From contig CAYVBK010000002.1 of NCBI GenBank assembly GCA_964449465.1, positions 62,001 through 126,000 of the forward strand: DNA of 64,000 bases, given 5' to 3'. The notes below the pieces were generated by a model. The model was given only the letters and a program-made list of their open reading frames with translations, was not told where the DNA came from and made no database searches. A program made the position numbers and the translations under genes. This DNA comes from CAYRXM01 sp964449465. GTDB taxonomy: Bacteria; Chloroflexota; Anaerolineae; JAFGEY01. This document shows, in pieces, positions 52,550 through 60,388 of this stretch. The first letter of the stretch is position 1; each line of letters begins with the position of its first letter.

Positions 52550-52660
52550 GTCGGAATCCCGAACTTGTTCGGGGACACCCCACTCAGCGCACTAAAGAGA
52601 ATGTCGGAATCCCGAACTTGTTCGGGGACACCCCGCCGCTCAGGGATCTCTGACAGCCTG
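52550..52660. repeat. CCCGAACTTGTTCGGG palindrome repeat, two tandem copies
   Basis: GTCGGAATCCCGAACTTGTT is repeated (near 52551 and 52601), each followed by CGGGGACACCCC. The same block occurs inverted at 32795-32890. It lies between uvsE and serS. Confidence 0.9.
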
Positions 52661-52672
52661 CCCTCTTGCTTT

Positions 52673-53995
52673 TCAGGCCCGGCCAGGCGAAGGAATGACT
52701 GTCAAACCGCCCATATAGGGTCGCAAGACATCGGGGATCGCCACGCTGCTGTCGGCCTGCTGATAGTTTTCCAGCACGGCGATCATCAAGCGCGGCAGAG
52801 CCAGCCCTGACCCGTTGAGGGTGTGCGCGAATTCGGCTTTGGCGCCTTTTTCTTTGCGGTAGCGGATGCCGGCACGACGAGCCTGAAAGTCCTTGAAATT
52901 GGAGCAAGAACTGACCTCCAGCCATTCCTGGCAGCCGGCCGCCCACACCTCAACATCATATTTGGCAGCGGCAGTAAAGCTCAAATCGCCGGTGCACATT
53001 TGCACAATGCGATGCGGAATGTTCAACAGCCGGCAGACATCGCGGGCGTTGTCAATCAGGGTCTCCAACTCGCGCATCGAGGTCTCTGGCTCGACGATCT
53101 TGACCATTTCGACCTTGTCAAACTGATGGCCGCGCTTGATGCCGCGCACATCGCGCCCTGCACTCATCTTTTCGCGCCGCCAGCACGGCGTATAGGCCAC
53201 GTGATAAATGGGCAACACCCCCGGCTCGATGATCTCGTCGCGGTACAGGTTAGTCACCGGCACCTCGGCGGTCGGCACAAACCAAAAGTCTTCTTCGACA
53301 TCGTGATACAGATTTTCGCCAAACTTGGGCAACTGCCCGGTGCCGACCAGACATTTTTGCTGCACCACAAAAGGCGGATAAACTTCGGTATAGCCATGTT
53401 GGTTGACATGCAGGTCAAGCATCCAGGCGATCAGGGCGCGCTGCAAACGTGCGCCGGCGCCTTTTAGCACATAAAAGCGTGTGCCAGATATCTTGACCCC
53501 GCGCTCAAAATCCAAAATACCCAACATCGGCCCCAGGTCCCAATGAGGCAACGGCTCAAAATCAAAGCGTGGCAACTCGCCTTCATACGCCGTAATCACA
53601 TTCCGGCTCTCGTCTGCGCCCACCGGCACCGATGAATCGGGCAGGTTGGGCACGCGCAGCAAAGCATCGTCCAGCACGACATCAATCTGACGCAGTGCTT
53701 CGTCCAGTGCCTTGATCTGCTCGCCGGCCTCGCTCATCTGCTGACGGGTCTGTTCAAATTCGGCCTCCAGGCGGGCCTTGTCTTCTCCCTGGGCCTTTTT
53801 GATCTGGCCTTGCAGCAGCCCCATTCGCTTGCTAACCTGGTTGCGCTCGGCTTTGAGCGTTTCAGACTGCACCAGCAAGGCGCGGCGGCGCTCGTCCAGC
53901 TCGATAATCTGATCAATGGGCGCGTCGGTGTACAGTTTGGCGATCTCGGCCTTGACCCAGGCCGGATCATCGCGAATGATTTTAATGTCCAGCAT
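52673..53995 (-). CDS. serS: Seryl-tRNA synthetase
   Basis: 440 residues. The N-terminal tRNA-binding coiled coil (about 28-100) precedes the class II core. Motif 2 is in TPCWRREKMSAGRDVRGIKRGHQFDKVE, read here as CWRREKMSAG and RGHQFDKVE, and motif 3 is GSGLALPRLMIAVLEN. TAEVPVTNLYRDEI and EVSSCSNFKDFQARR complete the serine/ATP site. No zinc-type insert, so it is the common bacterial type. A T-box leader with a Ser UCC specifier lies directly upstream, so expression should respond to uncharged tRNA-Ser. Confidence 0.96.
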   Translation of the reverse strand: MLDIKIIRDDPAWVKAEIAKLYTDAPIDQIIELDERRRALLVQSETLKAERNQVSKRMGLLQGQIKKAQGEDKARLEAEFEQTRQQMSEAGEQIKALDEALRQIDVVLDDALLRVPNLPDSSVPVGADESRNVITAYEGELPRFDFEPLPHWDLGPMLGILDFERGVKISGTRFYVLKGAGARLQRALIAWMLDLHVNQHGYTEVYPPFVVQQKCLVGTGQLPKFGENLYHDVEEDFWFVPTAEVPVTNLYRDEIIEPGVLPIYHVAYTPCWRREKMSAGRDVRGIKRGHQFDKVEMVKIVEPETSMRELETLIDNARDVCRLLNIPHRIVQMCTGDLSFTAAAKYDVEVWAAGCQEWLEVSSCSNFKDFQARRAGIRYRKEKGAKAEFAHTLNGSGLALPRLMIAVLENYQQADSSVAIPDVLRPYMGGLTVIPSPGRA

Positions 53996-54028
53996 CGTTT
54001 TTCTCCTTGTCTTGTTTCATCTACCAAC

Positions 54029-54064
54029 AAAAAAGCCTCTCGTCCATGAAAGGACGGGAGGCCC
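54029..54064 (-). terminator. T-box regulated terminator of serS
   Basis: On the minus strand GCCTCCCGTCC pairs with GGACGAGAGGC around TTTCAT and is followed by six T (54029-54034). Its left side overlaps the end of the T-box sequence, as required for the antiterminator switch. Confidence 0.9.
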
Positions 54065-54240
54065 GTGGTGCCACCTTTCTTTGGCGCAACATATCGCGCC
54101 CTCTAGCGCGCTAACGGGCGCACCCGGACAGGCATTTGGACCTGTCGGCCAGGGAGTGGATTTCGGGAGGTTTGCGGTCGCCTTGCACCAACCGGCGACT
54201 CTCTGCACGCAAGCAACTGCCTACTTGTCTCCTTGATCGC
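54029..54240 (-). promoter_or_regulatory. T-box riboswitch of serS (Ser specifier UCC)
   Basis: The leader reads, on the minus strand, a Stem I region with AGAGAG and GGTTGGTGCAAGG elements, the specifier loop CGAAATCCACTCCC (UCC at 54158-54160, a serine codon), and the T-box AAAGGTGGCACCACGGG (54063-54080). UGGC in the bulge would pair with the tRNA end GCCA, fitting the G73 discriminator of tRNA-Ser. A terminator hairpin follows and serS starts 34 bases later. Confidence 0.92.
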
Positions 54241-54251
54241 TGTCGAGGTGA

Positions 54252-54280
54252 ATTATATCATGCCCTGGCAGCCAGGTCAA
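54252..54280 (-). promoter_or_regulatory. Promoter of the serS T-box leader
   Basis: On the minus strand, TTGACC (54275-54280), 17 bases, TATAAT (54252-54257), just upstream of the T-box Stem I. Confidence 0.88.
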
Positions 54281-54314
54281 TTCTCAAGTGGAGCAGGGTG
54301 TCCTTGAATTTGGG

Positions 54315-54357
54315 GGCGAGTTTGTTGGTTTCGACAGGCTCAACCTGCAAGCTCGCC
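54315..54357. repeat. Hairpin repeat with the TTTCGACAGGCTCAA loop, copy at serS
   Basis: GGCGAGTTTGTTGG (54315-54328) and CCTGCAAGCTCGCC (54344-54357) pair at 11 Watson-Crick and 2 G-U positions with one mismatch, around the exact core 54329-54343. Left arm nearly identical to the copy at 9290. Confidence 0.87.
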
Positions 54358-54385
54358 TCTGCCTGGAAAACGCTGGATAGCGCGC

Positions 54386-55243
54386 TCAGTCGGCAAACAC
54401 GCAGCACTCGCGCGTCTGGATGATTCGCAGACCCAGCGACTGTGCCATTTCGTGCGCCGCACGCGCTGGACTGACAATGACATTGACACCGGCGCGAACG
54501 GCCAGCGGATCGAGCTCCTGGCGGTATTGGCCTTTTGGGCGCATGCAGCCGAGATGAATGGGAATGGCGGGGAACTGTTGTCGCGCCTGCGCCAAAAGCT
54601 CCGCCACCTGCTCGACAGGCGGCGGGGCAAAATGGGCATAGGGTGTGCCGGGCGTGGGAATGAACACGATAAACGCCAAAGCATCCAGGCCGGCGGCAGC
54701 CAGCATATCCAGGGCCGGCCGCTCGTGACCCAACTCGCCGTGCCGCAAACCGATGGTGATGTGCGGCACCACGCGAGCATAACGACGCAGCATTGTGTAT
54801 GTTTGAACATAATCGTCTGGCGTTTTGTCCAGCCCATACACCTCGCGGATGGTTTGTCGGTCGCCCACCATATCGAACGAGATCACATCCACCCAGGGCG
54901 CGATGGCCTGCATGGCGGCCTCGTCAATCAGCCCCACATGCCAGTTGAACCGCCTGCCCGCCTTGATGGCAGCAATTTGCGCCAGATGTTCCATTACTGG
55001 CACGCGGCCGGTGGCATCGCAGCCGCCGGAAATGAGCGCGCTGGCAGTGGCACCGCCAGGGCAGACCTGCTCGATGGGCTGCATGTGGCGTAAATAATGC
55101 CCCCCACAATGAGCGCACTGCAAATCGCAGCGCGGCCCGGTAAGGCTGATCAGAGCCGTGTCGAGCGGATAGACAAAATGGATGGTGGGCGGAAAATGCG
55201 CCGCCGCCGGATCCAGTATGGTATCGGTCAATGGTATATCCAT
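54386..55243 (-). CDS. Radical SAM protein of unknown role
   Basis: 285 residues. The cluster motif is C-D-L-Q-C-A-H-C, i.e. CxxxCxxC, followed by GGHYLRHMQP. SGGCD, HVGLIDEA and VDVISFDMVGD resemble the SAM-binding beta strands of the biotin/lipoyl-synthase-like subgroup. The chain ends in TRECCVFAD with a vicinal Cys pair that could hold a second cluster or disulfide. Target unknown; a lipoyl-synthase-like role is one guess. The start at 55243 has AGGTGA upstream. It follows the hybrid kinase on the same strand after 79 bases. Confidence 0.8.
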   Translation of the reverse strand: MDIPLTDTILDPAAAHFPPTIHFVYPLDTALISLTGPRCDLQCAHCGGHYLRHMQPIEQVCPGGATASALISGGCDATGRVPVMEHLAQIAAIKAGRRFNWHVGLIDEAAMQAIAPWVDVISFDMVGDRQTIREVYGLDKTPDDYVQTYTMLRRYARVVPHITIGLRHGELGHERPALDMLAAAGLDALAFIVFIPTPGTPYAHFAPPPVEQVAELLAQARQQFPAIPIHLGCMRPKGQYRQELDPLAVRAGVNVIVSPARAAHEMAQSLGLRIIQTRECCVFAD

Positions 55244-55289
55244 CAAGTCACCTGAAACAGTTTTTTCATCAGAGCGTCGAATTCCCAGA

Positions 55290-55318
55290 GAACACAAACA
55301 GCTTGAACTAGGCTGTTT
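55290..55318 (-). terminator. Weak terminator after the hybrid kinase
   Basis: On the minus strand AAACAGC and GCTGTTT form a 7-bp stem with a 9-base loop, followed by a modest T-rich GTGTT. It lies just after the kinase stop. Confidence 0.4.
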
Positions 55319-55322
55319 TACA

Positions 55323-58300
55323 TCAATACCCGTCTATTTTCAGTGTTCCCGGCGCCTCTGTGTTGAAAATGGACGCTTGTTTGTGTTGAGCGCGATCCAG
55401 CATTTGGCGCACCTGAACGGTCAGTTGAAGGGCAGTAAAGGGCTTGGGCAAAAAACCTGGTTTGAGCATATCATCATGCACAATCACATCATCGGTATAG
55501 CCCGACATGAGCAAAATTTGCATCTCGGGACGCACCGCCTCGAGTTGTTGAGCCAGCGCCACGCCATTCAAGCAACCGGGCATCACCACGTCGGTCAACA
55601 AGAGGTGGATGGGATGGGGCCAGTCCAACGCCATCGGCCAGGCCTGGTCGGCATTTTCGGCCGCCAGTACAATATAGCCATGTCGCTCCAAAGCCTGACG
55701 GGCAATCGAGCGAACGGCGGCGTCGTCTTCGACCAGCAGGATAGTCTCCTGACCGGTAGGCGGCTGCACCGGGCTATCTGGCTCACAACTAGCCGGTTCG
55801 CTGCTGGCGCGCGGCAAATAGACATGAAAGATCGAGCCAAGACCGGGCTGGCTGTGCACGGCGACACATCCATCGCTGTGCTTGACAACGCCATAGACGG
55901 TAGACAGCCCCAGCCCGGTGCCTTTGCCTTTTTCTTTAGTGGTAAAAAAAGGTTCAAAGAGGTGCGATATGGTCTCCAGCGTCATACCAACGCCGTTGTC
56001 GCTGACTGTCAGCCGCACATAATCGCCGGGTTCGGCGTGCAGGCCGTGCAGGTCCACAGGCTGTTCCAGGTGCACGTTGGCCGTCTCCAGACTCAACCGG
56101 CCGCCCGACAAGGCGCCAACCAGAGATAGGGCATCGCAGGCGTTGACCACCAGATTCATGATCGCCTGTTCGATCTGACCGGGATCGGCCTGCACCGACC
56201 ACAAATCCGGTTCGAGAACGGTGATCATGGCAATGTGCTCGCCGATCAGCCGACGCAGCATTTTTTCCATATTGACAATCAGGTGATTCAGGTTGATAGC
56301 CTGAGGGTGAATGGCCTGCTTGCGGCTAAAAGCCAACAGTTGGCGGGTGAGCATCGAAGAACGTTCGGCAGCCTTGCAGATTTCCACGACATCCTGGCGG
56401 CGCGGGTCGTCCGGCGGCAGAGAAAAGAGCAGCAATTCGGCATAACCATTGATGGCGGTCAGATGATTGTTAAAATCGTGGGCGACGCCGCTGGCCAGCC
56501 GCCCCATCGCCTCCATTTTTTGCGATTGAAAAAACTGTGACTCGATCCGCTTGCGCTCGGCCAATTCCTGCTGCACCTGGAGGAACAGACGAGCATTTTC
56601 CAGAGCCACGGCGGCATAGCTGGCAAACGCGCTCAAAATGTCGGCGTGCAAGGGGGTGAAAAAATCCGGGGTGGCACTGTCTACATTGAGAAATCCCACC
56701 ACCTTGTCGTGAATGCAGATTGGGGCGCCGGCATATCCGCGCAGCCATTCCTGGCCCGGCGTCGGCACCCAGCCGGGGTATTGGGTCACATCGGGGATGA
56801 TCACCGGCCGGTTATCGGCGGCCATTTCATGCAAATTGCGCATGGCATCGAGATCGAGGATCATCGAATCAATCTGTTCCTGGACGCCAAAGCGTTCATA
56901 GCCGCGCCAGCGCACGATGCGCACGCGGTGATCCGGCTCGATCAGCATGATGTTGGCCGCGTCGTTTGGTACCACCAGGCTGACTTGATCGAGCAGGCGA
57001 TCCAGCACCTGATCGGGATCGAGAGTGCGGCTGACCACGGCGGCCGCATCGGCCAGCGCCCGCGACAGGTCTCGCTCCTGGCGCAACGCCTCTTCGGCCT
57101 GCACCCGCGCCGTAATGTCGCTGTAGACAATGGCCGCGCCATAGCCGGGCAGGGGAATGGGCGCAGCGTTGACGCTCAACCATGTCACCTGACCGTCAGG
57201 GCGAATATAGCCCATCTCGGTATTTTCGATGGGGCGATTTTCTTGTAACGCACGCATACCGGCATATTCCTGCGACGGCACAAAAGAGCCATCGCGCTGG
57301 ATGATCCGCCAGCGGGGGTCATTCAGACAGCGCTGATAGTGTTCGGCTTGAGACAGGCCCAACAACTGCTCCGAGACCGGATTAACTTCGATGATGCGAC
57401 CCTCCGAGTCGGTGATCGTCACGCCAACCGGAAATGATTGGAACAACACGCGATATTTTTCCAGGCTAATGCGCAGAGACTCTTCAAACTTGTTACGCTC
57501 GGTCACATCGCGGCCGACCACCACCAGCCCTTTGCGCCGCCCCTGCGAGTCAAAGGCCGGCACTTTGATAATATCAAACACCATCGGCGGGCCATCGGGC
57601 CGGGGAATCACCTCATCGCCGCGCGAGATGACACCGGCCTGCCAGGCGCGCTCATCGGTCCCTTCGCAGGTCATAAACGCATCGCTGTAAAACTCGCTCC
57701 AGGCAGCCAGTTCGGAATCTTTTTTGCCACGATAATCTACACCCTGCAACTCGAAAAGTTCCAGATCAAAGTCATTGGCCTCCAGCCAACGCCCCTCGGC
57801 GTCTTTGAAGCAGACAATATCGGGCATGGCGTTGATCAGGGTACGCAATCGTTCCTCGTTTTCGCGCAGAGCATCCTCAATTTGTTTTTGGGCGGTCATA
57901 TCGCGGACGATGGTGACGATCCAACGCACCTGCCCCCGCCCGTCTCGAACCGGGATTTTGCGGGTTTCGCTCCGGCGCAACTGACCGCCGATCTGGATTT
58001 CCTCCCAAGAGACCAACACATCGCCATCGGTCAACACGCGCTGATATTCGTCTCGAGTTGGTGAGGACAAAAAAGCCAACGCCTCGAACAAGAGCCGCCC
58101 GCACAGGTCAGACGCAATGCCCAAACGCGCCAGCTCGCGGACCAACGCCCGGTTGCAAGCCACAATCCGCAGATCTGCATCCACAATGTGGACAAAATCG
58201 TCCAGAGCATCCAGGAGATTGTAAAACTGCTCTCGTTGATGCTCAATCTCGATTTGCGCTGCCTCCAATTCGGCCACGCGCCGTTGCAAAGCCTCGATCC

Positions 58301-58340
58301 GCCGGACCAGCACGGTCGGGTCTGTATCTTGATCTGCCAT
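55323..58340 (-). CDS. Hybrid sensor histidine kinase (3 PAS, GAF, receiver)
   Basis: 1005 residues, soluble. A coiled coil (about 10-40) is followed by three PAS domains (about 40-155, 165-290, 300-420), a GAF domain (about 430-600), and the HisKA helix with H621 in GVAHDFNNH. The ATPase domain has NLVVNACDAL, DNGVGM and GTGLGLSTVYG. The C-terminal receiver has D917 in LLLTDVVMPG and Lys in FLPKPF. This NtrB-like order with the attached receiver suits a phosphorelay, but no Hpt protein is adjacent. The ATG at 58340 has AAGGTG upstream; a longer frame is not supported. Confidence 0.94.
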   Translation of the reverse strand: MADQDTDPTVLVRRIEALQRRVAELEAAQIEIEHQREQFYNLLDALDDFVHIVDADLRIVACNRALVRELARLGIASDLCGRLLFEALAFLSSPTRDEYQRVLTDGDVLVSWEEIQIGGQLRRSETRKIPVRDGRGQVRWIVTIVRDMTAQKQIEDALRENEERLRTLINAMPDIVCFKDAEGRWLEANDFDLELFELQGVDYRGKKDSELAAWSEFYSDAFMTCEGTDERAWQAGVISRGDEVIPRPDGPPMVFDIIKVPAFDSQGRRKGLVVVGRDVTERNKFEESLRISLEKYRVLFQSFPVGVTITDSEGRIIEVNPVSEQLLGLSQAEHYQRCLNDPRWRIIQRDGSFVPSQEYAGMRALQENRPIENTEMGYIRPDGQVTWLSVNAAPIPLPGYGAAIVYSDITARVQAEEALRQERDLSRALADAAAVVSRTLDPDQVLDRLLDQVSLVVPNDAANIMLIEPDHRVRIVRWRGYERFGVQEQIDSMILDLDAMRNLHEMAADNRPVIIPDVTQYPGWVPTPGQEWLRGYAGAPICIHDKVVGFLNVDSATPDFFTPLHADILSAFASYAAVALENARLFLQVQQELAERKRIESQFFQSQKMEAMGRLASGVAHDFNNHLTAINGYAELLLFSLPPDDPRRQDVVEICKAAERSSMLTRQLLAFSRKQAIHPQAINLNHLIVNMEKMLRRLIGEHIAMITVLEPDLWSVQADPGQIEQAIMNLVVNACDALSLVGALSGGRLSLETANVHLEQPVDLHGLHAEPGDYVRLTVSDNGVGMTLETISHLFEPFFTTKEKGKGTGLGLSTVYGVVKHSDGCVAVHSQPGLGSIFHVYLPRASSEPASCEPDSPVQPPTGQETILLVEDDAAVRSIARQALERHGYIVLAAENADQAWPMALDWPHPIHLLLTDVVMPGCLNGVALAQQLEAVRPEMQILLMSGYTDDVIVHDDMLKPGFLPKPFTALQLTVQVRQMLDRAQHKQASIFNTEAPGTLKIDGY

Positions 58341-58418
58341 AAAGCACACCTTTTTCAGAGATTGCCAAACCATCCTTTCACCAAGTGTACCACATATTTT
58401 GTCAAAATGCCACAGCAG

Positions 58419-58447
58419 GCGAGGCTCAAGCCTCTCGCTGAAAGAGC
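58419..58447. repeat. GCGAGGCT/AGCCTC palindrome repeat, copy 3
   Basis: GCGAGGCTCAAGCCTC is followed by TCGCTGAAAGAGC, the same parts as in the copies at 63188 and 63262. It lies between the hybrid kinase and ThuA-like promoters. Confidence 0.8.
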
Positions 58448-58530
58448 AGTGGGTTGAACCGATGGGTTGAGCGAGTTCGGTAGTCGAACCCGGCTCTTTT
58501 AGCCCTAATCGCATTGAGGGCGTCCCTGCT

Positions 58531-58559
58531 TTGCCAGAACCCACAATGACAGGTATAAT
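58531..58559 (+). promoter_or_regulatory. Promoter of the ThuA-like gene
   Basis: TTGCCA (58531-58536), 17 bases, TATAAT (58554-58559), about 65 bases before the ATG. Confidence 0.82.
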
Positions 58560-58623
58560 GAACCCGTTGTCTGCCCAATTGGGCAGGTCGGTTCGAGATG
58601 ACAGCGATGATGATGGAGGACGA

Positions 58624-59253
58624 ATGAAAAAAGCATTGATCGTTCAAGGTGGGTGGCAGGGACACGAACCCGGCCCCGTTTCGGAAATTGCCGGGCAGGC
58701 CTTGCGAGAGCATGGTTTTGAGGTGCATATTTCGGATACGTTGGATGCGTTCAAGGATGCGGCATTGATGAGCAACCTGTCGCTGATCGTGCCAATGTGG
58801 ACGATGGGCACCATCCAACGCGACCAACTGACGCCGCTGTTGGATGCGGTGCGTGGCGGTGCAGGCATTGCCGGTGTTCATGGCGGCATGGCCGATGCCT
58901 TTCGCAACGAGACCGAATATCAATTTATGGTCGGCGGACAGTGGGTGGCACACCCAGGCGGCGACGGCGTGACGTTTACCGTGCATATTGACGGCGAACC
59001 TGGCCCGATCACCGCCGGAATTGAGGATTTTGAGGTCTCTACCGAGCATTATTATATGCATGTAGACCCCGGCAATACGGTGTTGGCGACGTCGCGCTTT
59101 GGCAATGTGGTTATGCCGGTGATCTGGACCAAGATGTATGGCGAGGGGCGCGTTTTCTACTGTTCACTGGGGCATGTGGCACAAGTGGTGCGTATGCCGC
59201 AGGTATTGACCATGTTCACGCGTGGGATGTTGTGGGCGGCACGGGCGCTTTGA
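58624..59253 (+). CDS. ThuA-like domain protein
   Basis: 209 residues. A class I glutamine-amidotransferase-like fold without the usual nucleophile: GGWQGHEPGPVSEIAGQALREHGFEV, GAGIAGVHGGMADAFRN (His-Gly in place of the Cys elbow) and GRVFYCSLGHVAQV. The family is associated with trehalose and other sugar utilisation but its reaction is unknown. GGAGG precedes the ATG at 58624. The stop codon falls inside an 18-bp tandem repeat, and a terminator lies at 59341-59383. Confidence 0.87.
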   Translation: MKKALIVQGGWQGHEPGPVSEIAGQALREHGFEVHISDTLDAFKDAALMSNLSLIVPMWTMGTIQRDQLTPLLDAVRGGAGIAGVHGGMADAFRNETEYQFMVGGQWVAHPGGDGVTFTVHIDGEPGPITAGIEDFEVSTEHYYMHVDPGNTVLATSRFGNVVMPVIWTKMYGEGRVFYCSLGHVAQVVRMPQVLTMFTRGMLWAARAL

Positions 59254-59296
59254 CCCCAGCGGGCGCTTTGACCCCAGCGGGCGCTTTGACCCCAGC
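59243..59296. repeat. Three copies of an 18-bp tandem repeat at the ThuA-like stop
   Basis: GGGCGCTTTGACCCCAGC occurs three times exactly (59243, 59261, 59279). The first copy contains the TGA stop (59251-59253), so the same in-frame stop recurs in each copy. Confidence 0.95.
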
Positions 59297-59340
59297 GGGC
59301 CTGTGCAAAAACAGCAATCCACTCAACTGAATAGATCGAC

Positions 59341-59383
59341 AAAACCAGACCAGAGCCAGAACCGGCCTTGATCTGGTTTTTTT
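59341..59383 (+). terminator. Terminator after the ThuA-like gene
   Basis: AAAACCAGA (59341-59349) and TCTGGTTTT (59372-59380) form a 9-bp stem followed by further T. The loop is long (22 bases) and partly self-complementary. Confidence 0.8.
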
Positions 59384-59450
59384 GTCGGCTAGACTACCAC
59401 TCGAGCCGAAGCAACTCAAGAGGCAAATAAGTTTATGAAGGAAAAAACGA

Positions 59451-59510
59451 GTATCCTCTCAACATCTTGAGGGAACGCCGTCATCCTGACGGCTGCCAGC
59501 AAAATGCCAG
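59451..59510. mobile_element. GTATCCTCTCAA element, copy C (cut by R4)
   Basis: Left terminus GTATCCTCTCAA (59451-59462) is intact; internal GCCGTCATCCTGACGGC forms a clear hairpin. The right end is replaced by the MITE-like copy R4, which begins at CCAG 59507. Confidence 0.8.
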
Positions 59511-59645
59511 GAGCGTGCTGAAAAAAACCTCTCACCACCAAGACACAAAGAGCACAAAGTATTTTTAGCGACTCAAAAGTATCGTAAACCTTTGTGTTCT
59601 CGGTGTCCTTTGTGGTAAAAATAGACTTTTTCAGTGGCCTCCTAG
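59507..59645. mobile_element. MITE-like 130-bp element, copy R4
   Basis: Flanks are CCAG (59507-59510) and CTAG (59642-59645). Core ends GCTGAAAAA and TTTTTCAG. The inside is nearly identical to R3. It lies upstream of the pyrophosphatase promoter. Confidence 0.85.
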
Positions 59646-59716
59646 CGCTCCTCTATTTTTTGATACAAAAACAGCAATACCCCGACGCCCACAGCCAGCC
59701 GATTCCCCCTGAGTGA

Positions 59717-59745
59717 TTGCCCATAAATATGGTTTCTGATAGAAT
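59717..59745 (+). promoter_or_regulatory. Promoter of the pyrophosphatase gene
   Basis: TTGCCC (59717-59722), 17 bases, TAGAAT (59740-59745), about 65 bases before the preferred GTG start. Confidence 0.72.
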
Positions 59746-59810
59746 GACAGCAATATGCGCCGGGGCAAACACTTCAAGCCACCACTCAACGAGGAGAAAT
59801 GGAGGCTACT

Positions 59811-60311
59811 GTGTCAGAAACATACAAAACCATCACCGTCATGATCGAAATTCCCAAAGGCAGCCGCAACAAGTACGAATATGACAAAAAATCCAAAACG
59901 ATCAGATTTGACCGCATGCTCTTTTCGGCCGTCCACTATCCCAGCGATTATGGATTCATCCCCGACACGCTGGCCCTGGACGGCGACCCGCTCGACGCTT
60001 TGGTGTTGGTCTGGGAGCCCACCTTTCCGGGCTGTATGATTGAGGCCAAGCCGGTGGGTGTGTTCAAGATGTGGGATGAAAGGGGACAGGACGAAAAGAT
60101 ACTTTGCGTGCCTGTTCAAGACCCGCTATGGAATCACATCCAGGAGTTGAGCGATGTCCCTCCCCATTTGCTCAAAGAGATCGAGCATTTTTTCAGGATC
60201 TATAAAGACTTGGAAAAGAAAAAGACCGGCGTGGAGGGCTGGCAAGATCGCCAGGAGGCGTTGCGGGTCATCCGGGAAGCCGAAGAAAGGTTTCAAGAGA
60301 ACCCGGCATGA
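59811..60311 (+). CDS. ppa: Inorganic pyrophosphatase, family I
   Basis: 166 residues, the usual bacterial length. It hydrolyses pyrophosphate. EIPKGSRNKYEYDKKS, FSAVHYPSDYGFIPDT and the metal motif DGDPLDALVL with three aspartates are all present. A GTG at 59811 is preferred, with GGAGG five bases upstream; an ATG at 59799 in the same frame sits only two bases after GAGGAG. The promoter at 59717 is independent of the ThuA-like gene. It faces the VWA gene, with 77 bases between. Confidence 0.93.
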   Translation: MSETYKTITVMIEIPKGSRNKYEYDKKSKTIRFDRMLFSAVHYPSDYGFIPDTLALDGDPLDALVLVWEPTFPGCMIEAKPVGVFKMWDERGQDEKILCVPVQDPLWNHIQELSDVPPHLLKEIEHFFRIYKDLEKKKTGVEGWQDRQEALRVIREAEERFQENPA

Positions 60312-60388
60312 GCCAGGCGAGAATGGCGCGGTTGTGACGCTGTTTTAGAGGAAAGCGCTTTTTTGGCGCATCATCGCTCGCCATTCGC

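Noticed and set aside
54386..55243. Calling the radical SAM protein a lipoyl synthase
   Set aside because: The similarity is limited to the cluster region and cannot be separated from other subgroups by eye.
58470..58500. A tRNA T-arm-like string (GGGTTCGACTACCG on the minus strand)
   Set aside because: No acceptor, D or anticodon arm can be placed around it, and the sequence belongs to the palindromic repeat region.
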